Shown here piece after piece: positions 1 to 8,950 of a DNA stretch of 64,000 bases. The position numbers and the translations under genes are program-made. Position 1 is the first letter of the stretch. Every line of letters begins with the position of its first letter. The notes under the pieces were generated by a model, which was not told the origin of the DNA, ran no database searches, and was given only the letters and a program-made list of their open reading frames with translations. Source of the stretch: Oscillospiraceae bacterium (GTDB lineage: Bacteria; Bacillota; Clostridia; Oscillospirales; Ruminococcaceae). The DNA is taken from contig JAFZPP010000038.1 in NCBI GenBank assembly GCA_017550285.1, positions 25,662-89,661 of the forward strand. The letters are read 5' to 3'.

Positions 1-27
1 GTCTGTTGATTCCCCGTGGGTGAGCTC

Positions 28-849
28 TTAACGTGCCTCCTGAGTGTCGTCTTCGCGGTCATGTTCCATGATCCGAAGCATCAGCGATACATCACTCATT
101 GTCAGCATTCCGTCAGTCTCACAATCTGCGTTTGCGTATGCTGCGGCGCTGAGAGCCAGCTCTTCTGCGATTGCCCGATGCATCAACACTGCGTCCGCAA
201 CCGTGCGTCTGCCGTCCAGATCAATGTCGCCGTACATTGTTGCGCCGGTTTCATCAATCGGTTTCCAGACGATGCCGTTCCGCACGACGGTTTCACAGGA
301 GTGGGTTGTTCCGTCCGCATCCAAATAGCCAGCAGCTATTACCGCATCCGCGGCATCCCCCGCTGCTGAAACGAGCTTCAACTCCGTCGGAGAGCCCTTC
401 GGCATTTCATCCTTGAGCCTGCCTTCGACCTTGAAGAAAGCCTGTTCCGTTCTCAGCCAGTATTCTGCGTCCAGAGCCGTTGCCCAGCGAATCCACAGCA
501 GTCCGTTTCTGACTTCAAACTGAAAGACAGTCCCGGCGAGCTTCGGGTTCGCACGTACTTCCGCTTTCTGTGCTCCGGTGTCATACAGCAGCTTCACATC
601 GGTAATCCCGAGAGCAGCAGTGTCGTATGCGATTGCAAACTCCAGTGCGCACAATCCGGTTTCCGGCAGTTGATCCAGTGAGAGTGTCGCCTCGAAATGC
701 CCGTCCGTGTCAGCCGCCGTCCGGTCAAGGACAAGTGCAGCAACAGGCTCTTTCTCCGCGGCAAGCACCTGAAAGGGCGCCGTTCCCAGAGCTGAGTACG
801 CCATGAAGCCCGCAGCCATTACGGCAGCCGCCGCTTTCTGCGCCTTCAT
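28..849 (-). CDS. Secreted cohesin-dockerin protein (scaffoldin/adaptor-like)
   Basis: Secreted protein of 273 aa. The start at 849 has a GGAGG box 8 bases upstream; the frame stays open farther upstream but without an initiation site. Residues 1-31 look like a signal peptide. About 36-165 read as a cohesin-like beta domain (alternating strands, ALEFAIAYDTAALGI around 68-82, then a second strand-rich half). Residues 207-227 and 239-260 are the two calcium-loop segments of a type I dockerin (DIDLDGRRTVADA; ADCETDGMLTMSD). Such proteins bind another dockerin through the cohesin and plug into a scaffoldin through their own dockerin, outside the cell. Dockerin assignment is firm; the cohesin is inferred from strand pattern and could be another carbohydrate-binding-type beta sandwich. 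Confidence 0.75.
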   Translation of the reverse strand: MKAQKAAAAVMAAGFMAYSALGTAPFQVLAAEKEPVAALVLDRTAADTDGHFEATLSLDQLPETGLCALEFAIAYDTAALGITDVKLLYDTGAQKAEVRANPKLAGTVFQFEVRNGLLWIRWATALDAEYWLRTEQAFFKVEGRLKDEMPKGSPTELKLVSAAGDAADAVIAAGYLDADGTTHSCETVVRNGIVWKPIDETGATMYGDIDLDGRRTVADAVLMHRAIAEELALSAAAYANADCETDGMLTMSDVSLMLRIMEHDREDDTQEAR

Positions 850-1105
850 TCCTTTCCTCCTTCTTTCATGATAATGTATATACTCCAAGAAACGCGCTGA
901 TACATTTCTTTTCATATACCTCGGACGAAACGAAGCAGTTTTGCGCCCCTTCACCGGATTCAGCGTTTCCGGAGCTGCACACCGCCGCGAACGTCCGTCT
1001 GTTCCGTACCGGTTTACGCATGCCCGATTGCAGGTGTCCTTCCGCTTCCGTACTAAAGCGTCAGAGGCTCCCTCAAAAGGGTATACGTATCCAGACAATA
1101 CGGCT
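850..1105 (-). promoter_or_regulatory. Long 5' leader of the cohesin-dockerin gene
   Basis: About 256 bases lie between the promoter at 1113-1141 and the start codon at 849. No other gene is visible in them. I do not recognise a known riboswitch, but the length is unusual for this window. Confidence 0.35.
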
Positions 1106-1112
1106 TACTACC

Positions 1113-1141
1113 ATTATAATAAACCACTGTCACAAAGTCAA
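1113..1141 (-). promoter_or_regulatory. Sigma-A promoter of cohesin-dockerin gene
   Basis: On the minus strand TTGACT, a 17-base spacer and TATAAT. It faces the gene ending at 28. Confidence 0.7.
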
Positions 1142-1206
1142 GACTTCGGTACCGTTTTTGTGATTATTGATAAATCCCGCATGTTAAAATTATGCAATCC
1201 GACAAC

Positions 1207-1260
1207 AAAATCCCGCGATTATCCTACCTCATCAGTAGGAATCAAATCTCACGGGATTTT
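1207..1260 (-). terminator. Terminator after capA-like gene
   Basis: Outer 9-bp stem (1207-1215 with 1252-1260) and inner 6-bp stem (1222-1227 with 1235-1240), followed on the minus strand by a T-rich run. Confidence 0.7.
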
Positions 1261-1285
1261 GCTTTGTTTTATGATATGCAGAATA

Positions 1286-2557
1286 TCATTCGAGCCACTG
1301 ATATTCCTTCGGGATATTCGCATCGACAATCGCATTGATGACATCCATGCCGAAATCCTTTGCCGTTTCACGCGGCGCATGCGTATAGGGCAGCGCATGG
1401 GAATCCGCAAGCTCCGGCGTATACAGATTATAGGGATACAGGCGCAGGTTTGAGAAGGAATCCTCGTAGTGCGTGATGACCGGCATCACGCCGATATCCT
1501 CGACCGTCACAGCGCCCGTCTCGCCGTTCTTGACAATATTGAAGTTCGCCATTTCGCCGACGACATTAAAGTTATCGGTCTGTGCAGAGATGAAATTGCC
1601 GAGCGAATAGAACACGAAGCCCTGCGTACCGTCCTCGCGCGTCAGATATTCCATTGTCTCTGCGGTATGGGAATGCGTACCGATGATGACGTCCGCACCC
1701 CAGTTGATGATCTTCTGTGCCAGCTCGCGGACATCGGCACGCACCACATGCGTATCCTCATCGCCCCAGTGCGTTGCAACAACAACTGCATCCGCAACCT
1801 CCTTCGCGCGCTTGATCTGGCGCTCGATCAGGTCCTCTTCCTTCGTCATGCCGACGCAAATCTCGGAATAAGCCGGAATATAATAGCCGTTGAGCATTTC
1901 CGCATAGGAGAGATAGGCAATGCGCATGCCCTTGATATCCTGCACGCGGATCGTCTCCTGATCGTTCGGACCGCGGTATGCGCCGAGCGCAAGCACCGGT
2001 CTTTTGCGCATCATATCGTCCCAGAAATTGATCGAGGCTTCCAGACCTTCGATGCCGCGGTCGAGCATATGGTTATTTGCAATCGTGAAGATATCGAAGC
2101 CGACGTCGATCATGGTATCCGCAAGCACCGGCGGCGAGCAGAAATTGAGATTCGAGCCGGAGATTTCAAATCCGTCGCCGCAGATGATCGTTTCCTGATT
2201 GATAACGGCGACATCCGCTGCCTGTACAATCGGCGCGACATTCTCATAAAGCGGCATGAAGTTATACTCCTCGCCGTTCGTCGCCTTCGCCTGTGCCGCC
2301 TTATAGACATAGGTCTGGACGAGATTGTCGCCGACGGCAAGCATATTGACAGAAATATCAGGCGGGGCGGCAGGCTCCGTTGTCGTCGAGAGGGCGGTTG
2401 TCTCCGTGTCCAGCGTGACGGGCGCCGTGGAATCCGTCACAGCCGGTTCGATGCTTTCAATGGGCTGATTCTCCGTTTTGCCGCTGCATGCCGCAAGGCA
2501 GAGCATCACGCCGAATGTGAGCAGCGCTGCCGCCGCTTTATCCGTTCGCTTCATCAT
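1286..2557 (-). CDS. CapA/PgsA-family metallophosphatase-like lipoprotein
   Basis: Membrane-anchored extracytoplasmic protein of 423 aa. The start is one of two adjacent ATGs (2557/2554) behind AGGAAAGGA. Residues 1-24 form a lipoprotein signal with lipobox LAAC (Cys24), then a Thr-rich linker to about 66. The rest matches the PGA_cap/CapA fold: VGDNL near 75, NQETII, ANNHMLDRG, ATHWGDED and GTHSHTAE, the usual metallophosphatase-like metal motifs in order. Family members act in poly-gamma-glutamate capsule anchoring or other cell-wall roles, but no other capsule genes (pgsB, pgsC) are visible here, so the substrate is unknown. It is a monocistronic unit with its own promoter and terminator. 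Confidence 0.85.
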   Translation of the reverse strand: MMKRTDKAAAALLTFGVMLCLAACSGKTENQPIESIEPAVTDSTAPVTLDTETTALSTTTEPAAPPDISVNMLAVGDNLVQTYVYKAAQAKATNGEEYNFMPLYENVAPIVQAADVAVINQETIICGDGFEISGSNLNFCSPPVLADTMIDVGFDIFTIANNHMLDRGIEGLEASINFWDDMMRKRPVLALGAYRGPNDQETIRVQDIKGMRIAYLSYAEMLNGYYIPAYSEICVGMTKEEDLIERQIKRAKEVADAVVVATHWGDEDTHVVRADVRELAQKIINWGADVIIGTHSHTAETMEYLTREDGTQGFVFYSLGNFISAQTDNFNVVGEMANFNIVKNGETGAVTVEDIGVMPVITHYEDSFSNLRLYPYNLYTPELADSHALPYTHAPRETAKDFGMDVINAIVDANIPKEYQWLE

Positions 2558-2627
2558 TCCGAAGTTCCTTTCCTGTGCTGAGGGGCTGAATTTGTCGGAT
2601 TTTGCCGTTTCAACCCATGTATTCTTT

Positions 2628-2656
2628 ATTATAACACACTCAGAAAAAAAAAGCAA
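2628..2656 (-). promoter_or_regulatory. Promoter of capA-like gene
   Basis: Minus strand TTGCTT, 17-base spacer, TATAAT, about 70 bases before the start codon. Confidence 0.6.
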
Positions 2657-2794
2657 CGATTATTTTTCTTAATTTTGCGCCGCAGAGAAAAAATCCGCGA
2701 ATACTATATTATAAATGATTGCAGCGAATAAACATCTTCGGGCAGCGGAATAATCAAACAGAAAATGCAAATCCTATCCGGCGGAGATGAGAAT

Positions 2795-4237
2795 ATGCAG
2801 CTAACCGATACACTGGAAACCAATCTCAATATACTCACGCACCTGACGGGCGGCTCGGCGGACCGGATCGTCAGCCGGATCACAGTCTGCGGCATTGCCT
2901 GTGCCCTGCTCTCCTGCGAGGGCATGTGCAGCAGCGAAGGCTTCACGGAACGGCTCGCGGCACCGCTCAGCGCCTTGGCGGGCAGCTTCGGCAGCGGCGA
3001 TGCACTGCTGCGGCATCTGCAAAAAACGCAGCTCCCTTCCGCAGACTGCACAGCCGTATGCGAAACCGCAGAGTTGCTCCGGCTGCTGCATGCGGGATTT
3101 GTGATTCTGCTCGCAGACGGTGCCGCATTCGGTCTTGCATACGGCATGCAGGGCTTTGCGTCGCGCAGCATCTCGGAGCCCTCCGGCGAGCTGAATCTCT
3201 ACGGCGCAAGAGAAGGCTTCACGGAGCCCGTCCGCACGAATATGGCACTGCTGCGCAGACGGCTGAAATCACCGCTGCTGTGCTTTGAAATGCATACCGC
3301 AGGCACGCTCTCGCAGACCGAGCTCTGCATGGTCTATCTACGCGACCGCGTGCCGGAGAATCTGCTGCAAAGTGTCCGGCAAACGCTGCAAGCACTGCCG
3401 CTCGAGAGCATATTTTCCGTCGGATATGTGCGTCCGTTTCTCGAGGGCAGCGATATGCAGCTCGTGCACAGCACCGGTATCACAGAGCGTCCCGATATCT
3501 GCTGCGCGAAACTGCTTGAGGGCAGGGTCGGCATTCTGATCGACGGAACGCCCTTTGCACTGCTGCTGCCGCAGCTTTTCTGCGAAACCTTCCAGACGCT
3601 CGATGATTATAACTATCCGCCGCTCTATGCGACACTGCTGCGCTGGATCAAATATGCCGCCGCACTGACCGCGCTGCTGCTGCCTGCATTCTATCTCGCC
3701 GCGGCGCTGCATCATCCCGAGCTGCTGCATGAAACGCTGCTGCGTCTGCTTGCGGATTCGGAGCAGAATGTGCCGTTTTCGCTTGCCGCGGAGATGCTCG
3801 GCGTCCTGCTGCTGTTCGAGATTGTGCGCGAGGCGGGGCTGCGGCTCCCGAAAGCAGTCGGCGGCGCGGTCGGCATGATCGGCGGTCTGCTGATCGGAGA
3901 TGCGGCAGTGCAGTCGGGGCTGATCAGTACGCCTGTGCTGACTGCGGCGGCACTCTCGGCAACGGCAGGCTTCATCATTCCGGAGCACCATGCCGCACTG
4001 ACAGTGCTGCGTCCCGCGTTTATCCTCGCGGCTGCGGCGGCAGGTCTCCCCGGCATCGCGCTTGCCGGTACGGCACTGCTGATGCATATTTGCAGCACGG
4101 AAATCTTCGGCTATCCGGTCTCGGCGCCGGTCGCGCCGCTGTTGCCGAAGCGGCTTGCGGATATCGCCGCACGCATCGGCTTCCGCCGTCTCTCACAGCG
4201 GAATTTCCGCATTTCCGAGATCAAACCCGACCCCTGA
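2795..4237 (+). CDS. gerA: Spore germination protein, GerA/GerXA family
   Basis: A-subunit of a nutrient germinant receptor in the spore inner membrane, 480 aa, the family's usual size. The start at 2795 follows GGAGATGAG; an ATG at 2765 lacks a ribosome site. The N-terminal two-thirds are soluble with the family segments EGFTEPVRTNMALLRRRLK and VSVGYVRPFLEGSD-like region (FSVGYVRPFLEGSD), ILIDGTPFALLLP and the PPLYATLLRWIKY junction near 275-285. Hydrophobic segments follow at about 284-305, 333-365, 375-398 and 400-438. In most spore formers gerA is followed directly by gerB and gerC; here those genes begin at 6873, beyond two minus-strand dockerin genes. No clear sigma-A promoter is seen, consistent with forespore expression. 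Confidence 0.88.
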   Translation: MQLTDTLETNLNILTHLTGGSADRIVSRITVCGIACALLSCEGMCSSEGFTERLAAPLSALAGSFGSGDALLRHLQKTQLPSADCTAVCETAELLRLLHAGFVILLADGAAFGLAYGMQGFASRSISEPSGELNLYGAREGFTEPVRTNMALLRRRLKSPLLCFEMHTAGTLSQTELCMVYLRDRVPENLLQSVRQTLQALPLESIFSVGYVRPFLEGSDMQLVHSTGITERPDICCAKLLEGRVGILIDGTPFALLLPQLFCETFQTLDDYNYPPLYATLLRWIKYAAALTALLLPAFYLAAALHHPELLHETLLRLLADSEQNVPFSLAAEMLGVLLLFEIVREAGLRLPKAVGGAVGMIGGLLIGDAAVQSGLISTPVLTAAALSATAGFIIPEHHAALTVLRPAFILAAAAAGLPGIALAGTALLMHICSTEIFGYPVSAPVAPLLPKRLADIAARIGFRRLSQRNFRISEIKPDP

Positions 4238-4250
4238 ATCCGCAGAAAGC

Positions 4251-4280
4251 AAAAGCCGCAAGCGCAGGGCTCACGGCTTT
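4251..4280. terminator. Bidirectional terminator between gerA and dockerin gene
   Basis: Stem AAAGCCG/CGGCTTT (4252-4258 with 4273-4279, flanked by A/T) between two convergent genes. Confidence 0.55.
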
Positions 4281-4293
4281 GCAGTATGATTCA

Positions 4294-5214
4294 TCATTTC
4301 TCATGTTTGATCAGGTCTTCCCACTCGGTCGGAATACCTGCGATGTTATTCTGCACATAGTAGTTCAGGATGAGCTGTGCATCGACGGCGTCAACAGAGC
4401 CGTCCTCATTGACATCGGCGGCATGCTGCTGCTGCGCATTCAGCTTCGGCGCATTGTCTGCCAGCGTCTGCACATAAACATTCAGGACAGACTGTGCATC
4501 AATCACCGTGACCATATTATCATGGTTCCAGTCACCCTTTTCCCGCTCGATCATCTCCATAACGCAAGCAGTGATCGTTTCCGTCATGCCGCCGGCAGTG
4601 ACTGTAATCTCATAGTCGCCCGCTTTGCTGCCGTCAAATGCCGAAGCATCCACAAATTCCGGATGACTGCCGAGCGATTCCCCGTGGACAGACCATGTTT
4701 GTCCGTCCTTTCTGCCGGTCGTCGTCAGCTTCACTGCGTCCAGATTCAGCGGCTCACCGACTTCAAAATACAGTCTGTCCGCCGAAATACCGAGGTTTGT
4801 GTAGTCCGTTTCCCCGTCAACGTATTCGAGCTCGAGCAGCTTGTAGCGGAGCGGTTCTGCGCCGTCATACAGCCCTTCAACCACAAGATAGACCGGATAT
4901 TTGCCGGGCTTTGTAATATCGACCTCTGAATAATCCAGCTTCTGGCTGCTGATCGGTGCCTGAAAGATATCCCAGTATACATATTGCTCCATACCCTTCG
5001 AGACCGTACCGTAGCCGGATACGACAGCGCCGGTCAGATCGGGCTCCTCGCCGACCGTATATACCTTGATATACGGTTCATGATTCAGAATCGCGCCGCC
5101 CGAGATGCGGGGTGTCTCCTCGTCGGATGCCGCCTGCACGGGCAGCGCTGCCGTACAGGAGCATGCGGTCAGGAGTGCAGCTGTCATGCATACATACTTC
5201 ATCTTTTTCATCAT
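4294..5214 (-). CDS. Secreted dockerin protein with Ig-like (Big_3-type) domains
   Basis: Exported protein of 306 aa. The ATG at 5214 is preferred because AAAGG lies 6 bases upstream; the ATG at 5220 abuts it. The leader (1-28) contains LTAC, so it may be a lipoprotein or be cut after VQA. Residues about 45-130 and 145-215 look like two Big_3-type Ig-like domains (YTVGEEPDLTGAVV; FEVGEPLNLDAVKL; SKAGDYEITVTAGG). The C-terminus is a type I dockerin (GDWNHDNMVTVIDAQSVLN and ADVNEDGSVDAVDAQLILN) ending in GIPTEWEDL, a tail shared with the neighbouring dockerin gene. It probably attaches non-catalytically to a cellulosome-like complex. No catalytic domain is visible. Confidence 0.85.
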   Translation of the reverse strand: MMKKMKYVCMTAALLTACSCTAALPVQAASDEETPRISGGAILNHEPYIKVYTVGEEPDLTGAVVSGYGTVSKGMEQYVYWDIFQAPISSQKLDYSEVDITKPGKYPVYLVVEGLYDGAEPLRYKLLELEYVDGETDYTNLGISADRLYFEVGEPLNLDAVKLTTTGRKDGQTWSVHGESLGSHPEFVDASAFDGSKAGDYEITVTAGGMTETITACVMEMIEREKGDWNHDNMVTVIDAQSVLNVYVQTLADNAPKLNAQQQHAADVNEDGSVDAVDAQLILNYYVQNNIAGIPTEWEDLIKHEK

Positions 5215-5448
5215 TCTCATCCTTTCTCAGTAAATTCGGGCAAGCGGGCGTTTGCTCTTCTGTTTCATCATAGCAGCAGAAGCGGCGAAAGTCAAGTATT
5301 CAGACGAAAAATCTGCCTATTGAACAAGAAATAGCCTGCCGTTTCAGTAGTTACACCGATTTTTCGGATTTTGGAAAATTTCGGCGTTCTGCACATACAA
5401 ACCGGCTGCCGGCACAGCCAATCTCAGCAATCAATACAATATAGTAAT

Positions 5449-5478
5449 GCCCCTGCGCATGTTGTAACACGCAGGGGC
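5449..5478 (-). terminator. Terminator after LRR-dockerin gene
   Basis: Perfect 9-bp stem GCCCCTGCG/CGCAGGGGC (5449-5457 with 5470-5478) just past the stop of the gene ending at 5493. Confidence 0.7.
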
Positions 5479-5492
5479 AAAATGTCTCATGT

Positions 5493-6647
5493 TCAGAGCG
5501 CATTCCAGTCGGTCGGAATGCCTGCAATGGTATTCTGCACGTAGTAGGTCAGGATGCGCTGTGCATCGGCTGCATTGATTTCGCCGTCGCCGTTGACATC
5601 GGCAGCCTGTTCCTGCAATGCACGGAGCTTCACGGAATTGTAAGCAATCCGCTCCGCCGTGATATTGAGCACGCTCTGTGCATCGCCGGCAGTGACCTTA
5701 CCGTTCAGATCGACGTCGCCCGTGACCTTCTGAATCACCTCAAACGGATAATTGCGCGCCGCTGTATACGTCTGCAAGGTGGAATTCTCCCAGCCGCGGA
5801 TCGTCCCCAGATAATATGCCTGATGCCGCGCATAGTTATTGGAGATTGTCGCGTCCATATCGCAGATTACGCAGTCCGGATTCAGCAGCGTAATGCATTC
5901 AAGACTTGTGCAGTCGAAGAAGCCGTACTGTGCAATCTCCTGCACATTCTCCGGCACGAGCACGCTTGTAATGTAATAATTATACGCGAAGGCACTCGGT
6001 CCGATTGTTGTCACATCTTCCGGAATGATGATATCGCCGCGGCAGGCATTGCCGTCAATCAGCACATGATTGATAATCAGAAACGGATTCTCCGCACGCT
6101 TTGCCGCAATCCACGGCGTATCGAGAAATGCATCCTCGCCGACGGTTTCGAGTGTCTCCGGCAGATTCAGCTCCTCGAGCGCCAGACACTTTGCAAATGC
6201 CTTCTCCCCGATGCTTTTGACCTGTTCCGGAATGTTCAGCTCCGCGAGCTTGCGGCTCTCAAGGAACGCATTATCCGGAATCGCCGTAATCGCCGCAGAG
6301 AGCTTCACGCTTTTCAGCTTGAAGCAGGATTTGAACGATTCCGCGCCGATCTCTTTCACACTGTCGGGCAGTGTGATGCTGACCGCATTCGCATTGTAGC
6401 GGAATGCGCCCTCCGCGATCTTCGTGACCGGCAGCCCGTCAATCTCCGCCGGAACAGCAACCTCCTCCGGCAGATCGGCGGTATAGCCCGTGATCGTCAC
6501 AGCGCCGTCCGTCACAGCATATTTGAGCCCTTCGTATACGGGCTGCGTTTCTTCGGCAGCGCATACCGAAGACGGTGCAGGCAATGCCGCTCCTGTCCCG
6601 ATGAGACAGGCTGCGCACAGCATCGCCGCGCCTTTTCCTGTTTTCAT
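5493..6647 (-). CDS. Secreted BspA-type leucine-rich repeat protein with dockerin
   Basis: Exported protein of 384 aa with a GAGGGG ribosome site. Signal peptide at about 1-31. Residues about 60-265 hold BspA/TpLRR (LRR_5) repeats with the typical phrase 'I..GAF..C..L..I.LP..V..IG' (KIAEGAF, EIGAESFKSC, SIGEKAFAKC, TVGEDAFLDT). A type I dockerin follows at about 312-372 (GDVDLNGKVTAGDAQSVLN; ADVNGDGEINAADAQRILTYY), ending in GIPTDW. LRR_5 domains mediate protein or carbohydrate binding; here they are presumably displayed through a scaffoldin. It shares architecture with the genes ending at 9878 and 10903 and is closely spaced to the dockerin gene at 4294-5214, though each has its own terminator. 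Confidence 0.88.
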   Translation of the reverse strand: MKTGKGAAMLCAACLIGTGAALPAPSSVCAAEETQPVYEGLKYAVTDGAVTITGYTADLPEEVAVPAEIDGLPVTKIAEGAFRYNANAVSITLPDSVKEIGAESFKSCFKLKSVKLSAAITAIPDNAFLESRKLAELNIPEQVKSIGEKAFAKCLALEELNLPETLETVGEDAFLDTPWIAAKRAENPFLIINHVLIDGNACRGDIIIPEDVTTIGPSAFAYNYYITSVLVPENVQEIAQYGFFDCTSLECITLLNPDCVICDMDATISNNYARHQAYYLGTIRGWENSTLQTYTAARNYPFEVIQKVTGDVDLNGKVTAGDAQSVLNITAERIAYNSVKLRALQEQAADVNGDGEINAADAQRILTYYVQNTIAGIPTDWNAL

Positions 6648-6672
6648 TTGAATTTCCCCTCTCGATTCATGT

Positions 6673-6695
6673 AATCAGCATATCATTTGCTGATT
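6673..6695. repeat. Inverted repeat in leader of LRR-dockerin gene
   Basis: AATCAGCA (6673-6680), 7-base loop, TGCTGATT (6688-6695), between the promoter and start codon of the 6647 gene. It could be an operator or an mRNA hairpin. Confidence 0.45.
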
Positions 6696-6700
6696 TTATT

Positions 6701-6729
6701 ATCATAGCATACAAGAAGCAATTTTGCAA
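6701..6729 (-). promoter_or_regulatory. Promoter of LRR-dockerin gene
   Basis: Minus strand TTGCAA, 17-base spacer, TATGAT. Confidence 0.5.
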
Positions 6730-6872
6730 GCCATGAAGCCGAAAATCAGCATTATACATAAAAAGGGAAACAGGCGAATGCAGCGGAAGGTACGCGCTGC
6801 GTCAGCATACCGTAAAGTATATTTTCTGCAATTCCGGCAATCCTATCCGTTGAAGAGGAAGGAGGCGGAGCG

Positions 6873-7841
6873 ATGCAGTTTCAGGGAAAACGGAGCGCCG
6901 TGCAGGCAGCCGCGATATTGATTCTGCTGCGGATGTGCGTTTTTTTCTGCGGTGATACGCCTTTTTCCATGGCATACGCAAAGCAGATGCTCCTGACCGC
7001 AGGCGTACAGGCGGCACTGATTCTGCCGCTGCTCCGCTTCCGGCACCGGCTGCAAATCCCGCCGCGGATGCGCTTCTGTTTCCGGCTCTGCGCAGCATGG
7101 GAAGCGGCATATCTGACGCACTGCTTCGGGCGGCTCAGTATACAGCTGCATTTGCAGTATCAAAAGACGCTCCTGCCGCTGCTGCTCCTGATGCTGCTGT
7201 ATACGGTTCCGCTGCATGACCGTGCATCCGCGCGGACGGCGTCACTGCTGCTGTTTCTGGCGGTCAGCGGATTTCTGCTGCTGCCGGTCAGCGGCATCGG
7301 GACGGCACAGCGCATCCTTCTGCATACCCCTGCGCCGCCGGTCAGTCCGCTGCGTGAATGGGCGGATGCTTGTGAGCTGCCGTTTCTTCCGCTGCTCATG
7401 CAGCAGCAGACAGCGCAGGATGCAAAGCGCAGTACGGCTGTCTGGGCGGGATTCCGGCTGCTGTTTCTGCCTGCACTCGTGCTGTTCGGGACGATGCAGA
7501 ACGGTCGCCTGCTGCATTTTCAGGGGAATCCGTTTTTTCTGCTGCTTGCCCGCACGCCGCTCTCGGATGCGGTCCGGACGGACGGCTTCTGGCTGCTGCT
7601 CGCCTGCGCCTGCGGTGCGCTCTGCATCACCTTCTGCCTGCAAACCGCCAAGCCGCATCTGCAAGCACAGCGCCGGATGCTCGCGGCTGCATTTCTGCCG
7701 TACTTTTTGTTTCTCGCGCTGCTCCGGATGCTTCCGCAGGCAAAAGCGGTCAACGGAATTGTCAACGCTTTCTTCGGCATTGTGCTCCCGTGGGGCATCA
7801 TTCTCTGTCACTGCCTGACGAAACGGAGGGAAACCGCATGA
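6873..7841 (+). CDS. Probable spore germination permease, GerB-like
   Basis: Polytopic membrane protein of 322 aa with GGAGG 7 bases before the ATG. About nine or ten hydrophobic segments are visible from residue 8 to 315 with short basic loops. Motif support for the endospore germination permease family (GerB, amino acid-polyamine type) is weak. The call rests on size, topology and position: its stop overlaps the start of a GerC-like lipoprotein gene (TGA/ATG share 7838-7841), and a gerA gene lies 2.6 kb upstream on the same strand. GerB is thought to form the ligand-recognising membrane subunit of the receptor. The sequence is rich in Leu, Arg and Cys and seems divergent. Confidence 0.6.
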   Translation: MQFQGKRSAVQAAAILILLRMCVFFCGDTPFSMAYAKQMLLTAGVQAALILPLLRFRHRLQIPPRMRFCFRLCAAWEAAYLTHCFGRLSIQLHLQYQKTLLPLLLLMLLYTVPLHDRASARTASLLLFLAVSGFLLLPVSGIGTAQRILLHTPAPPVSPLREWADACELPFLPLLMQQQTAQDAKRSTAVWAGFRLLFLPALVLFGTMQNGRLLHFQGNPFFLLLARTPLSDAVRTDGFWLLLACACGALCITFCLQTAKPHLQAQRRMLAAAFLPYFLFLALLRMLPQAKAVNGIVNAFFGIVLPWGIILCHCLTKRRETA

Positions 7842-8779
7842 AAACCTTGCTGCCGCTCATAATCTGTATGATGCTGCTGACCGGCTGTACCGATATCCGG
7901 ACGCGCCTGCTGCTTGATATTCTCGCTGTCGATCCGGAGCAGCCGGTGAAATTCGCCGCGCACACCTCGCAGGAAAGTGAAATCATACCGGCACAGGCAG
8001 AATCGCTGCTGCAAATGCCCGAGGCGCTCAAAAATGCATCCGGCGCGGAGATTTCAACGGGTCATCTCTCCATGCTTGCGGTCTCAGGAAATCCTGTCAG
8101 TGTACTGGAAACCTATTTTCAGGCGCAGATGCTCGCCCCGACCTGCACGGTGCTGTCTGTTCCGTCGGATGCCTGCGGGCAGCTTGCAGCGGGCAGTCTG
8201 CCGGAACCGGAGCAGATACAGTCCGCTGCGGAAACAGGGTTGCTCCCCAGCCGCACCGCCGATGCCGTTCTCGCAGATGTGCGGGGCGGCTCCGGCATCA
8301 CCGCACTCTGCACGGCGCTGGATGACGGTCTGACCCTGACGCTCTGTTCTGCCGATCAGTGCTGCGCGGTACTCACGGAGGATGCCTGCCGCGGGCTTGC
8401 ACTGCTCGGACGGCGCTGGCAATCCTTTGCATTTGCCGCAGAGGGCATCACCTACCGGCTGCAATCCGCACCGGTGCGCATCGAAGTCACCATGGCAGAT
8501 ACGCTCCAAATCGCACTCTCCGGCACAATCGACTCCGATCCGCCGCTGACCGATGCTGCCGCTGACCGCCTGACGGAAATGCTCTCGGCAGCGGTTTATG
8601 AGACTGCAATCCGCTGCGGCGCCGATCTGCTGTTCCTGCGCGAATACGCGATCCGTTCCGGCGTCACCGAAGCACGGTCCTGTTCGCAGGCGCAGTGGCG
8701 CGACATGCTGCGGCATGCAGAATGCAGCATCAGCCTGCATCAGCAAAATATCAGCAAACACGAGAATTCTGTTTGCTGA
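7838..8779 (+). CDS. GerC-like spore germination lipoprotein
   Basis: Lipoprotein of 313 aa. The signal ends in LLTGC (Cys17 by count), followed by TDIRTRLLLDILAVD, close to the GerC/GerAC N-terminus where the mature Cys is followed by a charged segment mentioning relations to 'ilaiD'. The C-terminal third (about 225-300: DAAADRLTEMLSAAVYETAIRCGADLLFL, then EYAIRS and WRDML) fits the GerC C-terminal domain, in which a helix precedes a short strand pair. GerC is the lipid-anchored subunit of the germinant receptor. Start codon overlaps the stop of the upstream permease gene, implying translational coupling. Function inferred from these features and context. Confidence 0.72.
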   Translation: MKTLLPLIICMMLLTGCTDIRTRLLLDILAVDPEQPVKFAAHTSQESEIIPAQAESLLQMPEALKNASGAEISTGHLSMLAVSGNPVSVLETYFQAQMLAPTCTVLSVPSDACGQLAAGSLPEPEQIQSAAETGLLPSRTADAVLADVRGGSGITALCTALDDGLTLTLCSADQCCAVLTEDACRGLALLGRRWQSFAFAAEGITYRLQSAPVRIEVTMADTLQIALSGTIDSDPPLTDAAADRLTEMLSAAVYETAIRCGADLLFLREYAIRSGVTEARSCSQAQWRDMLRHAECSISLHQQNISKHENSVC

Positions 8780-8848
8780 TTGTGCAAACTGTCAAAAACA
8801 ATGTCGCTTTTATCCTGTAAGTTTTACGATGATTTTCCGGAAAAGATA

Positions 8849-8877
8849 TTGACGTTTTCATTGCAAACGGATATACT
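8849..8877 (+). promoter_or_regulatory. Promoter of acpP
   Basis: TTGACG, 17-base spacer, TATACT; start codon 74 bases downstream. Confidence 0.75.
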
Positions 8878-8950
8878 ATATACGATGTGACCGGCAGAAC
8901 CAGCTGCATGTGTGCACAGTTAAAATCACATACAGAGAGGAGCAGATTAC

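Noticed and set aside
850..1098. N-terminal extension of the cohesin-dockerin gene to 1098
   Set aside because: It would start at TTG without a ribosome site; the ATG at 849 has a strong site followed by a signal peptide.
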